A stretch of 64,000 nt of DNA from an uncultured Eubacteriales bacterium (GCA_934444645.1 CAKSCV010000003.1:62001-126000), one strand, 5' to 3'. Counted from the stretch's first letter, positions 16,427 to 26,877 are shown. Notes: generated by a model not told the origin, from the sequence alone. Numbers and translations are program-made.

Positions 16427-17767
16427 ATGGAACGTGAAAAACTCGGATCACGACTCGGCTTTATCCTGCTGTCGGCAGGGTGCGCCATCGGCTGCGGAAA
16501 TGTATGGAAATTTCCGTGGATGTGCGGACAGTACGGCGGTGGGGCTTTCCTGTTAATCTACCTTATCTGCCTTGTTGTTTTGGGAATTCCGGTTATGGTT
16601 ATGGAATTCTCGCTTGGCAGAGCCAGCCAGGCAAGCCCGGTCGGTATGTACAAAAAGCTGGAAAAACCCGGAACCAAATGGCATATCCACGGCTATGCGG
16701 CACTTATCGGCAATGTCTGCTTAATGGCCTTTTATACAGTCGTCTGCGGTTGGATGGTCTATTACTTTGTGCAGTTTTTGTCCGGCAACAATGCAGGCCT
16801 CGGCTTTGTTCCCATGATTCAGGACGCATCAATCAATGTTACGTATCTCGCGGTCGTGACGGTGGTTGCTTTCGGCATTCTCTGCTTCAATCTGCAGGGA
16901 GGCTTGGAGCGTGTGACCAAGTACATGATGGTTGCGCTTCTTATTCTTATGCTCGTGCTTGCCGTGCATAGCTGTACGCTTTCCAAAGCGGCAGACGGCC
17001 TTAAATTCTACCTTGTGCCGAATCTCGGCGCGATTAACGGTAAAGTGATTGTGAACGCGATGAATCAGGCGTTCTTTACGCTCAGCCTCGGCATCGGGTC
17101 GATGGCCATCTTCGGCAGCTACATCGGCAAAGAACGTTCGCTTCTCGGCGAATCGCTCAATGTTATCGGTCTCGATACCTTCGTTGCGGTTATGGCAGGC
17201 CTTATCATTTTCCCGGCCTGCACGACCTATGGCGAAGCGGTCGGTGCCGGTCCTTCGCTGCTCTTTGATACAATGGCAACCGTCTTTAACCATATGGGCG
17301 GCGGTCGCTGGTGGGGTGCGCTGTTCTTCCTGTTCATGGTATTTGCCGCCCTTTCGACCGTGCTTGCCGTGTGCGAAAACATCATCGCGTGCGTGCGCGA
17401 AATGACCGGCTGGAACCGCCCGCTTGCCTGCGTGGTATGCGGCATCGGCATTTTTGCCCTTGCGCTTACGACTGCTCTCGGCTACAGCACCTTCTCTGAC
17501 TTTGTTCCGTTTGCAGAAGGCTCTGCTTGGCTCGACTTTTGGGATTTCCTTGTCAGCACCAATCTTTTGCCGCTCGGCTCTTTGGCGGTTGCGCTGTTCT
17601 GCTGCAACAAACGCTATGGCTGGGGTTGGGAAAAACTCAAGGCAGAAGCTAATGCCGGCAAAGGTTTGAAGGTCAAGGATTGGATGCGCCCGGTCTTTCA
17701 GTTTGTCGTGCCGATTGCCATTATTGTGCTTTACGTGTATGGCTTAATCACGTTCCAATGGCGCTGA
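16427..17767 (+). CDS. Sodium-dependent neurotransmitter-symporter-family transporter
   Basis: Na+-coupled uptake protein of the NSS/SNF family (LeuT, TnaT, Tyt1); bacterial members carry amino acids. The 446-residue product begins EKLGSRLGFILLSAGCAIGCGNVWKFPW, holding the unwound helix-1 sodium/substrate site, and GGGAFLLIYLICLVVLGIPVMVMEF. About eleven membrane spans are predicted, as in the shorter bacterial NSS proteins. The substrate is undetermined; the Tyt1-like size suggests an aromatic or branched amino acid. Its own promoter lies upstream and GAGGAGAAA precedes the ATG. Confidence 0.92.
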   Translation: MEREKLGSRLGFILLSAGCAIGCGNVWKFPWMCGQYGGGAFLLIYLICLVVLGIPVMVMEFSLGRASQASPVGMYKKLEKPGTKWHIHGYAALIGNVCLMAFYTVVCGWMVYYFVQFLSGNNAGLGFVPMIQDASINVTYLAVVTVVAFGILCFNLQGGLERVTKYMMVALLILMLVLAVHSCTLSKAADGLKFYLVPNLGAINGKVIVNAMNQAFFTLSLGIGSMAIFGSYIGKERSLLGESLNVIGLDTFVAVMAGLIIFPACTTYGEAVGAGPSLLFDTMATVFNHMGGGRWWGALFFLFMVFAALSTVLAVCENIIACVREMTGWNRPLACVVCGIGIFALALTTALGYSTFSDFVPFAEGSAWLDFWDFLVSTNLLPLGSLAVALFCCNKRYGWGWEKLKAEANAGKGLKVKDWMRPVFQFVVPIAIIVLYVYGLITFQWR

Positions 17768-17824
17768 TGCCGCTTTTGGAGAAAAATCTGCGCGGTTAAG
17801 CTTTTACAGAAATGAGGTGTGCGT

Positions 17825-18490
17825 TTGATAAACCGCTATATCACTGTGGAAAAAGACTTTGCACAGGCGTCGTTTGCCGAGAAAAAATCGGAATTCATCG
17901 GGTATGCGGCACGCGTCGAGTCGGAGGAGCAGGCAAAAAGCTTTATCGAACGCATACGCCGCGAGCATTCGGATGCAACGCATAACTGCTATGCGTATTT
18001 GCTCAAGGATTCCGGCCTTTCACGCTTCTCGGATGATGGGGAACCGGGCGGAACGGCCGGAATGCCGATGCTTGAGGTTATCAAACGCGAGGGCGTGTGC
18101 GATGTGTGCATCGTCGTGACACGCTATTTCGGCGGCATTCTTCTCGGAGCGGGCGGTCTTGTGCGCGCCTATGCAAAGGGAGCCAAAATCGCACTTGACG
18201 CGGCCGGCAAAGCTGTTTTTGTTCCGTATACCGCGTTTGATACCGAGGTAGACTATGCCTCTTATGAAAAAATCATGCATGAACTACCAAAATACGGCGT
18301 GCTTTGCGATCATACGGCGTTTGCCGCCGGTGTTGCCTTAAAGCTTCGCGCCAAACAGGAAAATTTCGAACGGTTTCGTGCCTTTCTTGCCGATTATACG
18401 TCCGGAAAAGCCGTGTGTACGGTGACCGGCTCCGCGTTCGGCAAAGAAACAGACACGGCCGTATCAGCCAAAATGCAGGAGAAATCATGA
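17825..18490 (+). CDS. YigZ/IMPACT family protein
   Basis: Member of the UPF0029 (Impact) family, two-domain proteins linked to translation-stress responses in eukaryotes but without a settled bacterial role. Seen: FAEKKSEFIGYAARV near the start, HNCYAYLL, the family signature FSDDGEPGGTAGMPML (about residues 67-82) and VTRYFGGILLGAGGLVRAY. The TTG at 17825 is preferred because TGAGGTG ends just before it; GTG 17819 lies inside that ribosome site but is a possible alternative. The stop overlaps the addA start as ATGA, indicating coupling. Confidence 0.88.
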   Translation: MINRYITVEKDFAQASFAEKKSEFIGYAARVESEEQAKSFIERIRREHSDATHNCYAYLLKDSGLSRFSDDGEPGGTAGMPMLEVIKREGVCDVCIVVTRYFGGILLGAGGLVRAYAKGAKIALDAAGKAVFVPYTAFDTEVDYASYEKIMHELPKYGVLCDHTAFAAGVALKLRAKQENFERFRAFLADYTSGKAVCTVTGSAFGKETDTAVSAKMQEKS

Positions 18491-21400
18491 AATTTGAATT
18501 TACCGATTCGCAGAAAAAAGCTCTTGCGGTCGGCGAGTATTCGCTCATTGTTGCGGCAGGAGCCGGAAGCGGAAAAACGCGTGTGCTTATCGAACGTGTC
18601 GTGCGGCGCCTGTTGCAGGTGACTTGCGGCCCTTCGACGGACATCACGCGTTTTTTGATTGTCACTTTCACCAATGCCGCAGCCGGAGAGCTGTGCGAAC
18701 GTATCCGCAAGGCACTCGCCGATGCGGTTGAAAATGCGTCGGATGAAACGGTGCGCCGTGCAGCCGTCAAGAACCTTGCCTTGCTGCCGCAGGCAAAAAT
18801 CTGCACGATCGATTCGTTCTGCTACGACTTTGTCCGCGAACATGCCGAGCTTTTGGGCTTGCCGAGCAAGCTCCGCATTGCCGATGAGACCGAAATGGAC
18901 GTGCTGTTGGACGGCATCATCGACGAACTCATTGAAGAAAAAATGGCTATATGCCGCCAAAACAGAGACCTTGGCAAGGACGATTATTTTCTCACCGCCT
19001 ACGATATGTTTTCCGCGCCGCGCAACGACGACGCGTTTGTCGATACCTTGAAAAAGCTGTACAAGGACCTGCTTCACCGGCCGTCGCCGCGTGAGTTTCT
19101 TGCGCAAGCCTGCGAGCTGTACCGCGAGGTCATACAAGCCGACGAGCTGTTCGACACGACCTACGGGCACGCGTTTCATGACGCGCTGTATCAAAGCGTA
19201 AGCACGGCGATAACGGTTTGCGAAAACGCGCTTGACGAATGTGAAGCGGATGAACAAATGCACAAGACCATCACGCCGGTTTTGGAAAACGATTTGGAAA
19301 CGCTGAAAATCATTGCATCCAGCCTCGGTGCCGGATACCGATCTGCGGCGCAAGCTTTGCATGCGATGGATTTCAAGAAAAGTCCGCGTACCCAAAAAAT
19401 CGAAAACCCGGCTGCACCGCTGTTAATCGTGCGCCGCAAAAGCGCGCTTGACGAGGTAAAAGCCGTGCGCAAACGCTATTTTTCGGCTTCGAGTGAGCTT
19501 TTGCGGCTGTGTGCGGCGGATTGCCTGCACATTGCCGAGGTTTTGCGTGAGATGCTTGAAGCGATCGAAGATCGCCTGTGGGATGTCAAACGAACGCACG
19601 GTATTTTGAGCTTTTCGGACGTGGAGCGGCTGACTCTAAAGCTGTTGTATGACGATGACGCAGCGCAAACGCCGAGTGCACTTGCCGCAGAAACGGCAGG
19701 GCTGTTTGATGAATTGTATATCGACGAATATCAGGACGTTGACCCGATCCAAGACAAGATCTTTCTTGCACTGTCACGCAAAACATCCGACGGAACGGAG
19801 TGCGGCCGCTTTTTGGTCGGCGATGCCAAGCAGAGCATTTACCGCTTCCGCGGCGCAACGCCCGGCATTTTCATGCACTACCGCGACACCTTCGCACCCT
19901 GCGAAAAAGAGGGCGAGGCGCGCCGCAGACTGTTCATGTCGGATAACTTCCGCTGTGCGCAGAGCGTGATCGATTTTACCAACGCGGTGTTTGAAAAGGT
20001 CTTTGACGATTATAACGAGCAAGAACGCCTGACGTGTTCGCGTGCCGATAAAGACGCGCTTAACGAACCGGTACACATTCTTTTGTGCAATACCGATGCG
20101 CTTGCGGACACAAAATCGGAAAGCCGCCGTGCAGCCGAAGCCGCAGTGGTATACCGCGAAATCACGGCACTGTTGAACGACCCCAATGCGTGCGACAGCA
20201 CCGGACGGCACTATACGCCTGCGGATATCGCGATCCTCACCTCCAAATGGGACGCCGCCAAGCAATTGGAACGCTATTTTGCCGCACGCGGTATGGCGGT
20301 GGTGTGTGAGAAGGGCGAAAGCTTTTTTGACCGCCGGGAAATACGCCTTGCACTGTCGGTTTTGGCTGCCACGGATAATCCGCAAAAGGATATCCCGCTT
20401 GCCGGGGTGATGCGTTCGCCTATCGGCGGCTTTACGGATGATGAATTAGTGCAGATCCGGCTGCCGGCAAAGGATAAATCGCTGTATGAAGCCCTTTGCC
20501 TTGCGGCGCAAACGGAAAACGTGCCGGACGAAGCGTCTGCCGCAGAGCAGGGCATAGACGCGGACGCAGCGCTTGTGTGCAAATGTCAAACCTTCTTGTC
20601 GCTTCTCGAAAAGCTTCGTGCGCTGTCGCGCGGCTGCGGCGCGTCGGAATTTTTGCGGAAAATGTATGCGCTTACCGATCTTCCGGCTATTTGTGCGGCC
20701 GGTGACCCATCGCTGTTCGGCAGCTTGTCGCCGGAAGCACGCAAAAAAAATCTTATGCTGCTCTATGACAAGGCACGCGCGTTTGACAGCACGGTGTTCC
20801 GCGGGATCGGCGCCTTTTTGGACTATATGAACGATATCCGTTCCGGCGAAGGGCTCAAAAGCTGCAGTGACGCCTTCGGCGGCATTCATATCATGACCAT
20901 CCACCATTCCAAAGGCTTGGAATTTCCGGTTTGCTTTCTGTTCAACGCCGACCGCGCACCGTCTTCTTCGGAAAACGCTTTCATAATGTCAGACACCTAT
21001 GGATTGGCGTTTCAGCTGAAAGGCTATGCCGATATCCGCTCGGTTGCCGGCAATGACGGCTTTGTGTCGGCAACGACGCCGTTTCGAACCGTTTTGTCGG
21101 CGGAGGATGACCTTGGCGAAGCGAATGAATATAAACGCCTTTTGTATGTGGCTCTGACCCGCGCAAGAGACCGACTGTATATCACGGCTTCTCCAAAGCC
21201 GGTCAAGCCACAGAACGGCGGCGAGGCTACCTTCGCCGCGCCGATATTCAATGCACTCGACGACCCGGAAAAAGCCGCTCGCGGAAAATCGTTTCTCGAT
21301 ATGATGTTCGGCTTTCTCGCTGCCCAAAAGCCCTTCGAAACGCTTGCCGCCGGATGCGGCGGTGAAGTGACCGTGTCGTTTCCGGATGCCGCGGGACGAA

Positions 21401-22260
21401 CGCTTGCGGATGTCCGCACGATCGTCTGCACGGATGACGCCGAAACGCAGGAGGCGGCTGTTGAGAATGCCGCACCGATTGCCCAAACACCGACCTATGA
21501 GCCGGACGAAACGCTCTTGGAAAAAATCCGCACCTCCATCGCCTCCAGAAAGGCGCGCTTAAAGGCACTCTGTGCCGTTCCGCCGAAATTAACCGTTTCG
21601 CTGTTAAAAGACGGACTTATCGATTATGAAGATGCATCCCTTGCCGCACTCGGCGAGCGGCAGAAGCGCGAGATCCCGGATTTTGTGCGCGAAACGGCGG
21701 AAAAGAGTGCCGCCGAGCGCGGAACCGCCATGCACGTGTTCATGCAGTTTGCCGATTTTGCAGCGTGTGAAGCGCATGGCGTAAAAATCGAAGCGGAACG
21801 GCTTGTTTCGGACGGCTTTTTGACGGAAACACAGCGTGATCTGTTGGATTTTGGAAAACTAAACGGCTTTTTCAAAACCGCCTTGTATGAAAAAATCCGT
21901 TCGGCAGAAAAAGTCTATCGCGAATTGCGCTTCAATCTCAAGGTCGCGGCAGGGGAAGTTCTTGCCGCCGCACCCGAAACCGATGATTTTGTGTTGGTGC
22001 AGGGCGTTATCGACTGCTTTATCCGTGAGTCGGACGGAAGCTATACCGTTATCGATTTCAAAACCGACCATGTGAAAAGCGGCGAGGAACAATTGCTTGC
22101 CGATCGCTATGCCAACCAGCTGGCGTTCTATTGCCGCGCCGTGACGGATATGACCAAAGCACCGGTGAAAACCGCCGTGATTTTCTCGTTTGCTCTGATG
22201 GAAGAGATACTGCTTGATCATCACGTGTGCGACGGCGGCATCTATGAGCAAAATGCCTAA
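18487..22260 (+). CDS. addA: ATP-dependent helicase/nuclease subunit A (AddA)
   Basis: UvrD-type 3'-5' helicase fused to a RecB-type nuclease, for processing DNA double-strand breaks. The 1257-residue product has Walker A AAGAGSGKTRVL, VTFTNAAAGEL, Walker B DEYQDVDPIQ, the motif GDAKQSIYRFRGA, TIHHSKGLEFPV and VALTRARDRLY. The C-terminal nuclease has ERGTAMH, VQGVIDCF and VIDFKTD. Length fits AddA. The frame extends upstream over yigZ, but ATG 18487 overlaps the yigZ stop and begins the conserved FTDSQKKAL. addB, normally directly upstream, is not in this window. Confidence 0.94.
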   Translation: MKFEFTDSQKKALAVGEYSLIVAAGAGSGKTRVLIERVVRRLLQVTCGPSTDITRFLIVTFTNAAAGELCERIRKALADAVENASDETVRRAAVKNLALLPQAKICTIDSFCYDFVREHAELLGLPSKLRIADETEMDVLLDGIIDELIEEKMAICRQNRDLGKDDYFLTAYDMFSAPRNDDAFVDTLKKLYKDLLHRPSPREFLAQACELYREVIQADELFDTTYGHAFHDALYQSVSTAITVCENALDECEADEQMHKTITPVLENDLETLKIIASSLGAGYRSAAQALHAMDFKKSPRTQKIENPAAPLLIVRRKSALDEVKAVRKRYFSASSELLRLCAADCLHIAEVLREMLEAIEDRLWDVKRTHGILSFSDVERLTLKLLYDDDAAQTPSALAAETAGLFDELYIDEYQDVDPIQDKIFLALSRKTSDGTECGRFLVGDAKQSIYRFRGATPGIFMHYRDTFAPCEKEGEARRRLFMSDNFRCAQSVIDFTNAVFEKVFDDYNEQERLTCSRADKDALNEPVHILLCNTDALADTKSESRRAAEAAVVYREITALLNDPNACDSTGRHYTPADIAILTSKWDAAKQLERYFAARGMAVVCEKGESFFDRREIRLALSVLAATDNPQKDIPLAGVMRSPIGGFTDDELVQIRLPAKDKSLYEALCLAAQTENVPDEASAAEQGIDADAALVCKCQTFLSLLEKLRALSRGCGASEFLRKMYALTDLPAICAAGDPSLFGSLSPEARKKNLMLLYDKARAFDSTVFRGIGAFLDYMNDIRSGEGLKSCSDAFGGIHIMTIHHSKGLEFPVCFLFNADRAPSSSENAFIMSDTYGLAFQLKGYADIRSVAGNDGFVSATTPFRTVLSAEDDLGEANEYKRLLYVALTRARDRLYITASPKPVKPQNGGEATFAAPIFNALDDPEKAARGKSFLDMMFGFLAAQKPFETLAAGCGGEVTVSFPDAAGRTLADVRTIVCTDDAETQEAAVENAAPIAQTPTYEPDETLLEKIRTSIASRKARLKALCAVPPKLTVSLLKDGLIDYEDASLAALGERQKREIPDFVRETAEKSAAERGTAMHVFMQFADFAACEAHGVKIEAERLVSDGFLTETQRDLLDFGKLNGFFKTALYEKIRSAEKVYRELRFNLKVAAGEVLAAAPETDDFVLVQGVIDCFIRESDGSYTVIDFKTDHVKSGEEQLLADRYANQLAFYCRAVTDMTKAPVKTAVIFSFALMEEILLDHHVCDGGIYEQNA

Positions 22261-22292
22261 AAGGCACGCTTTCTTTTGGTGAATATGCCAAC

Positions 22293-22321
22293 TTTACATT
22301 TTTTGCCGACCGTGATACAAT
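22293..22321 (+). promoter_or_regulatory. Promoter of the GH78 gene
   Basis: TTTACA 22293-22298, 17-bp spacer, TACAAT 22316-22321. Just upstream lies TTGGTGAATATGCCAA, a loose TTGG/CCAA dyad that could be an operator. Confidence 0.65.
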
Positions 22322-22368
22322 GAAGCGGGAGAGAAAATCCCGTTTACCGCACGTAAAGGAGAAATGCC

Positions 22369-24744
22369 ATGTTTTCAAGTAAATTTATCAAGGCGACACA
22401 GACTTATGCCACCTATGAAGCACCCGTAAACGCTCCCTATATCCGCAAAACATTTTCGTTGGAGCAGGTGCCCGACAAAGCCACGGTCACGCTGACCTCC
22501 ACCGGCTTCTACCGCTTTTGGGTCAACGGCACTGAGCTTACCGCATCGCGTCTTGCACCGTATATCACCAATCCCGACGACATTCTGTTTTACGATACTT
22601 ATGACGTAAGTGCTTACTTAACAGCCGGCACCAACTGCTTTGCCTTTCTCTTGGGCAACGGTATGTCCAACAGCATCGGCGGCTTTATCTGGGATTTCGA
22701 AAAAGCGCTGTTTCGCTCAGCACCAAAGCTTGCATTTTCGTTTGAAGCGGAAACCGGCGGGCAAAAAATGCAGTTTGAAGCCGATGAAAGCTTCAAATGC
22801 GCACCGTCGCCCATCGTTTTCGACGACCTGCGCAGCGGCGAATTCTACGACGCGACCAAGGAACTTAGCGGCTGGAATTTGCCCGATTTTGACGACAGCG
22901 GCTGGTGCGCGGCCCTTCCGACCGAACCGGCACGCGGAAAAGCTTGCCATAACGATACCGATAAGATCGTCGTGACAAAGGAGCTCAAGCCGGTCAAAAT
23001 TTATGAGGGCTATCAGATGCCGCTTCAGAATCCGGCGTCCATCCGTCCCGATGTGTGGAAAATTTCCGAAAACACGTTTTATAAGCCGGAAAAAGAGGAA
23101 AAAGGCTTTGTGTTTGAGTTTTCCGAAAACACGGCTTGCGTGCCGAAATTAAGGATCAAAGGCAAAAAAGGCCAAAAGATCCTCCTCCAGGCCTCGGAAT
23201 ACTGTGACCCGGACGGCGGCGTTTGCTTTGAGAACATTCAGATGTTCTATCCGTTCGGCTTCTGCCAAAGAGATATGTATATCTGCAAAGGCGAGGGCGT
23301 GGAGGAATATATCCCGTCGTTCACCTACCATGGCGCACGCTATTTCTTTGTCATCGGCGCAGAAAAAGAGCAGATCACCGACGAGACCGTCACCATGCTC
23401 GTGCAGAACAGCGACATCGCCGAACGCGGCAATTTTTCCTGCTCCGACCGCATTGCAAACCTCTTGCAGCGCAATGCCCGTATCAGCGACCTTGCAAACT
23501 TTGTATATTTCCCGACCGATTGTCCGCACCGCGAAAAGAACGGTTGGACGGGCGACGCCGGAATGTCGGCGGAGCATATGATTCAGAATCTGGCGGTCGA
23601 ACACAGCTGGAAGCAATGGTTAAAGGCCATCTGCGCCGCTCAGCGTGAGGACGGCGCGATTCCGGGCATTATCCCGACCGCCGGCTGGGGCTATGCGTGG
23701 GGCAACGGCCCGGTATGGGATCAGGTGCTTGTGGAGCTGCCGTATCAGGCATATATTTACCGCGGCAACAAGGAATTGTTTGAGCTTTGCTCAACCGCTG
23801 TCATACGCTACCTCAATTATATTTCGAAGCGGCGCAGCTCGGACGGCAGCATTTGCATAGGACTTGGCGACTGGTGTCATGCCATGCGTCCCGGCGGCTC
23901 CAACCATGTCTGCCCGACCGAGGTTTCCGATACAATTACCTGCGTCAATATCTGCCGCAAGGCGAAATTCCTCTTTGATGTGTGCGGCATGAAGGTGCAA
24001 AGCGTGTTTGCCGATACGCTCGGCAGGGAATTCCTCGCTGCGGTGCGTGAGCGCATGATCGATTACGATACCATGACCGTGCGCGGCTCCTGTCAGGCGG
24101 CGCAGGCAATGGGTCTGTACTACGATATCTTTGAAAAAGGCGAAAAGCCGGAAGCCTATCGCCGCCTTTTGGAATTTGTGCATGAAGCGGACGACCACTT
24201 CAACTGCGGCATGATCGGCGTGCGCGTTTTGTTCCGCACCCTTGCCGCCCATGGCGACGCCGCGCTTGCCTATAAGCTCATCACGCGCACCGACGCGCCG
24301 TCCTACGGCATTTGGGCGGATAAATTCGGCCTTGCGTCCAACCCGGAAACCTTCAACGCAACGGTCAACGGCTATGCCACCTCGCTCAACCATCACTTTA
24401 TGTCCGACTATTCGGGCTTCTTTATCCGCCATATCGCCGGCCTGCAAATCAATCCGTATAAGGATAACCCGGCGTATGTCCGCGTTAACCCAAGCTTTAT
24501 TCCGTCACTTGACAATGCCTCGGCATTCTATGAAACGGTTGCCGGAAAGGTGAGTGTGTCTTGGGTGCGCAAGGGCGAAGAAATCGAATTGACCGTCGAA
24601 AAGGCCGATGGCGTGACCGGCGACGTGACGCTGCCGAACGGCTATATCTTCACCAAACGCTCCGACCGACCTGACTATGAAACGATGGACAGACGCATTT
24701 CGCCGCTTGCAAGTGTCGTGTATACCATCCGTAAAAAAGCGTAA
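22369..24744 (+). CDS. Alpha-L-rhamnosidase, glycoside hydrolase family 78
   Basis: Releases terminal alpha-L-rhamnose from plant or bacterial glycans. The 791-residue chain has N-terminal beta-sandwich domains (FYRFWVNGTEL near residue 50, FDDSGW near 180) and an (alpha/alpha)6 catalytic barrel from about 340. It carries the GH78 signature FPTDCPHREKNGWTGDAGMSAEHM near residues 383-406, with the catalytic acidic residues in the HREK/GDA segment, and a C-terminal beta-sandwich. There is no signal peptide, so it acts inside the cell on imported oligosaccharides. GGAG precedes ATG 22369. It is convergent with the GH42 gene. Confidence 0.93.
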   Translation: MFSSKFIKATQTYATYEAPVNAPYIRKTFSLEQVPDKATVTLTSTGFYRFWVNGTELTASRLAPYITNPDDILFYDTYDVSAYLTAGTNCFAFLLGNGMSNSIGGFIWDFEKALFRSAPKLAFSFEAETGGQKMQFEADESFKCAPSPIVFDDLRSGEFYDATKELSGWNLPDFDDSGWCAALPTEPARGKACHNDTDKIVVTKELKPVKIYEGYQMPLQNPASIRPDVWKISENTFYKPEKEEKGFVFEFSENTACVPKLRIKGKKGQKILLQASEYCDPDGGVCFENIQMFYPFGFCQRDMYICKGEGVEEYIPSFTYHGARYFFVIGAEKEQITDETVTMLVQNSDIAERGNFSCSDRIANLLQRNARISDLANFVYFPTDCPHREKNGWTGDAGMSAEHMIQNLAVEHSWKQWLKAICAAQREDGAIPGIIPTAGWGYAWGNGPVWDQVLVELPYQAYIYRGNKELFELCSTAVIRYLNYISKRRSSDGSICIGLGDWCHAMRPGGSNHVCPTEVSDTITCVNICRKAKFLFDVCGMKVQSVFADTLGREFLAAVRERMIDYDTMTVRGSCQAAQAMGLYYDIFEKGEKPEAYRRLLEFVHEADDHFNCGMIGVRVLFRTLAAHGDAALAYKLITRTDAPSYGIWADKFGLASNPETFNATVNGYATSLNHHFMSDYSGFFIRHIAGLQINPYKDNPAYVRVNPSFIPSLDNASAFYETVAGKVSVSWVRKGEEIELTVEKADGVTGDVTLPNGYIFTKRSDRPDYETMDRRISPLASVVYTIRKKA

Positions 24745-24765
24745 AACCGCTCGAAAACAGAAAAA

Positions 24766-24806
24766 CAGACTGTCGAAATCCATGAGAATCGACAGTCTGC
24801 TTTGTT
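24766..24806. terminator. Bidirectional terminator between the GH78 and GH42 genes
   Basis: CAGACTGTCGA and TCGACAGTCTG form an 11-bp stem, with T-rich sequence after it on the plus strand and A/T on the other side. Confidence 0.75.
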
Positions 24807-24819
24807 TTGATCGGGCGTT

Positions 24820-26877
24820 TCAAACGGAATGTTTCAAAACCCTCACACCGTATTTTTCAAGCGTCACCGAACTGGTATGCGTTTTTCCGTCCAAAAGATC
24901 GGTATATTCGCCGGCATCCAACAGCACCGTGCGGTTTTCCGTCGTGTAATTTAAGATGAAAATGTAGTCATGCTCTCCGTCGGTTCGTGACAAAACCTTA
25001 ACGCCCGACGGAATTTCGGCGGCAAGAATTTTGGCAACACCGGCCTTGGCGGCAATGGCGTTGACGATTTTCTCGGTTTCCTCGACGCTTTGACGCGTGC
25101 CGATGAAATAGGCCTTGCCCTTGCCGTAGTTGTTGACCGTGATACAGGGCGTTCCGGCGTAGTAATCGGCGGTGTAGCGTGCAAGGACCTCTGCGCCTTC
25201 GGGATGGATGACCTCACAGAAATCGCGCGATTCAAACGTGCCGGAAAGGCCGAGTTCGTTTTCCGCATATTCGTTCTGCATACGCTCACTGTCGTATAAC
25301 ACATCCATCTCTTCTGCCCAAAGGCCGAAGACCTTCCGCAAAATGCCGCCCGGGAAGCCGCCGAGATGCACCAAATCGTTTTCGTTCACATACCCGGTCA
25401 TATAGGTGCAAACCAGCGTGCCGCCTTCTCGCACGTATTCTTCGAGAAGTGCCGCCGTCTTTTCGCTTGTCATGTATAACATCGGCGCTACAAGCAGCTT
25501 GTAGCGCGAAAAATTGCCCTCGCGCGTGACAAAATCGATATTTCTTGCGTGACCAAAGAACGCACGGTAAAACGTGCAGGCAGTTTCTTCATACCCGCGG
25601 TTCTTTTTGAAGCCTTGGAAATCAGCGATCGCCCATTCGTTTTCCCAATCGTAGACAATACCGACCTCGGTCGGTGTGTCCGTTCCGATAATCTCATCGA
25701 GCTTCGCCAAATCCTTGCCGAGTGCCGCCACCTCACGGAACACACGCGTGTTTTCGCTGCCCTCATGGTCGACCACCGCGCCGTGGAATTTTTCGGAAGC
25801 ACCGCGCGATTTGCGCCATTGGAAATACTGAACGGTGTCCGCACCATGCGCCACCGCCTGCAAGGAGGCAAGACGGTGCATACCCGGACGCTTCATCTTG
25901 TTGATGTCTGCCCAGTTGACACAGCTCGGCGTGCTTTCCATGAGCATAAACGGACGGCGTAGCAGCGAGCGCATCAGGTCATGCTTGAAGCCGACGTTTA
26001 AGGCAGTGTCTGCATCGGAAATTGCCGGGTTGTGGAAATGCGGATACGCGTCCCACGAAACCACATCGATGTGCTTTGCCACTTCAAAATAGTTCAAATA
26101 CCGGTACGTTCCCATTAAATTGGTGGTAATCGGAATGTTCGGCGCATAGGTGCGAAGCACTGACGCCTCGTTGTCGATAAAATCGCAGGTGTTCCACGTC
26201 GTAAAGCGCTTCCAATCGATATTTAACCCATGGACGCAGTTTTCGCCGAGCGGGCCGGGCGGATCGATCTGGTCAAAATCGTCAAAGGTGTGGCTCCAGA
26301 ACGCCGTCCACCATTCGTGGTTGAGTTCTTTTATGTCGTTATGATATTTTTCGCGCAAGAACGAACGGAATTTCTGCTTACACTTCTCGCAATAGCAGAA
26401 GCCGCCGAATTCGTTGGAAATATGCCACATTTTTACGCCCGGATGATTGGCAAAGCGTTCGGCAAGCACGCGGTCGATGCTTGCAACTTTTTCTCGAAAG
26501 ACGGGAGATGTGATACAATGGTTGTGACGCATTCCATGCGTATGCTTTGCACCGTTCGAATCGGTGCGGCAGGCTTCGGGATAGGCAAGGTCAAGCCATG
26601 CCGGACGCGCACCGGAGGGCGTGGCAAGCACGGTATAAATACCGTTTTTGTAGAGGTTGTCGACGATTTCTTCGAGCCAATCGAGATGATATTCGCCCTC
26701 GCGCGGTTCGAGGGCCGACCATGCAAAAATAGCAACCGTGGCGCTGTTTATGCCGGCAAGCTTCATAAGCCGGATATCTTCGGATAGAATTTCAGGCGTG
26801 TCCAACCATTGGTCGGGGTTGTAATCGCCGCCGTGCATGAGGTGCGGCACATCTTTGAAAATCGGCGGATATTTCAT
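24820..26877 (-). CDS. Beta-galactosidase-type enzyme, glycoside hydrolase family 42
   Basis: Retaining TIM-barrel glycosidase, normally a beta-galactosidase. The 685-residue product begins PHLMHGGDYNPDQW, has the acid/base Glu in WHISNEFGG near residue 155, the nucleophile Glu in FMLMESTPSCVNW near residue 317, and zinc-site cysteines in the CYCEKC segment. The domain-B trimerisation region and a C-terminal beta domain follow. No signal peptide: cytoplasmic. ATG 26877 follows AAAAAGGAGA, while an upstream in-frame extension lacks support. Its promoter lies within an inverted repeat, suggesting substrate-controlled repression. Confidence 0.92.
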   Translation of the reverse strand: MKYPPIFKDVPHLMHGGDYNPDQWLDTPEILSEDIRLMKLAGINSATVAIFAWSALEPREGEYHLDWLEEIVDNLYKNGIYTVLATPSGARPAWLDLAYPEACRTDSNGAKHTHGMRHNHCITSPVFREKVASIDRVLAERFANHPGVKMWHISNEFGGFCYCEKCKQKFRSFLREKYHNDIKELNHEWWTAFWSHTFDDFDQIDPPGPLGENCVHGLNIDWKRFTTWNTCDFIDNEASVLRTYAPNIPITTNLMGTYRYLNYFEVAKHIDVVSWDAYPHFHNPAISDADTALNVGFKHDLMRSLLRRPFMLMESTPSCVNWADINKMKRPGMHRLASLQAVAHGADTVQYFQWRKSRGASEKFHGAVVDHEGSENTRVFREVAALGKDLAKLDEIIGTDTPTEVGIVYDWENEWAIADFQGFKKNRGYEETACTFYRAFFGHARNIDFVTREGNFSRYKLLVAPMLYMTSEKTAALLEEYVREGGTLVCTYMTGYVNENDLVHLGGFPGGILRKVFGLWAEEMDVLYDSERMQNEYAENELGLSGTFESRDFCEVIHPEGAEVLARYTADYYAGTPCITVNNYGKGKAYFIGTRQSVEETEKIVNAIAAKAGVAKILAAEIPSGVKVLSRTDGEHDYIFILNYTTENRTVLLDAGEYTDLLDGKTHTSSVTLEKYGVRVLKHSV

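Noticed and set aside
18394..19395. 333-codon minus-strand open frame opposite addA
   Set aside because: Antisense to a clear AddA; composition and lack of start signals indicate chance.
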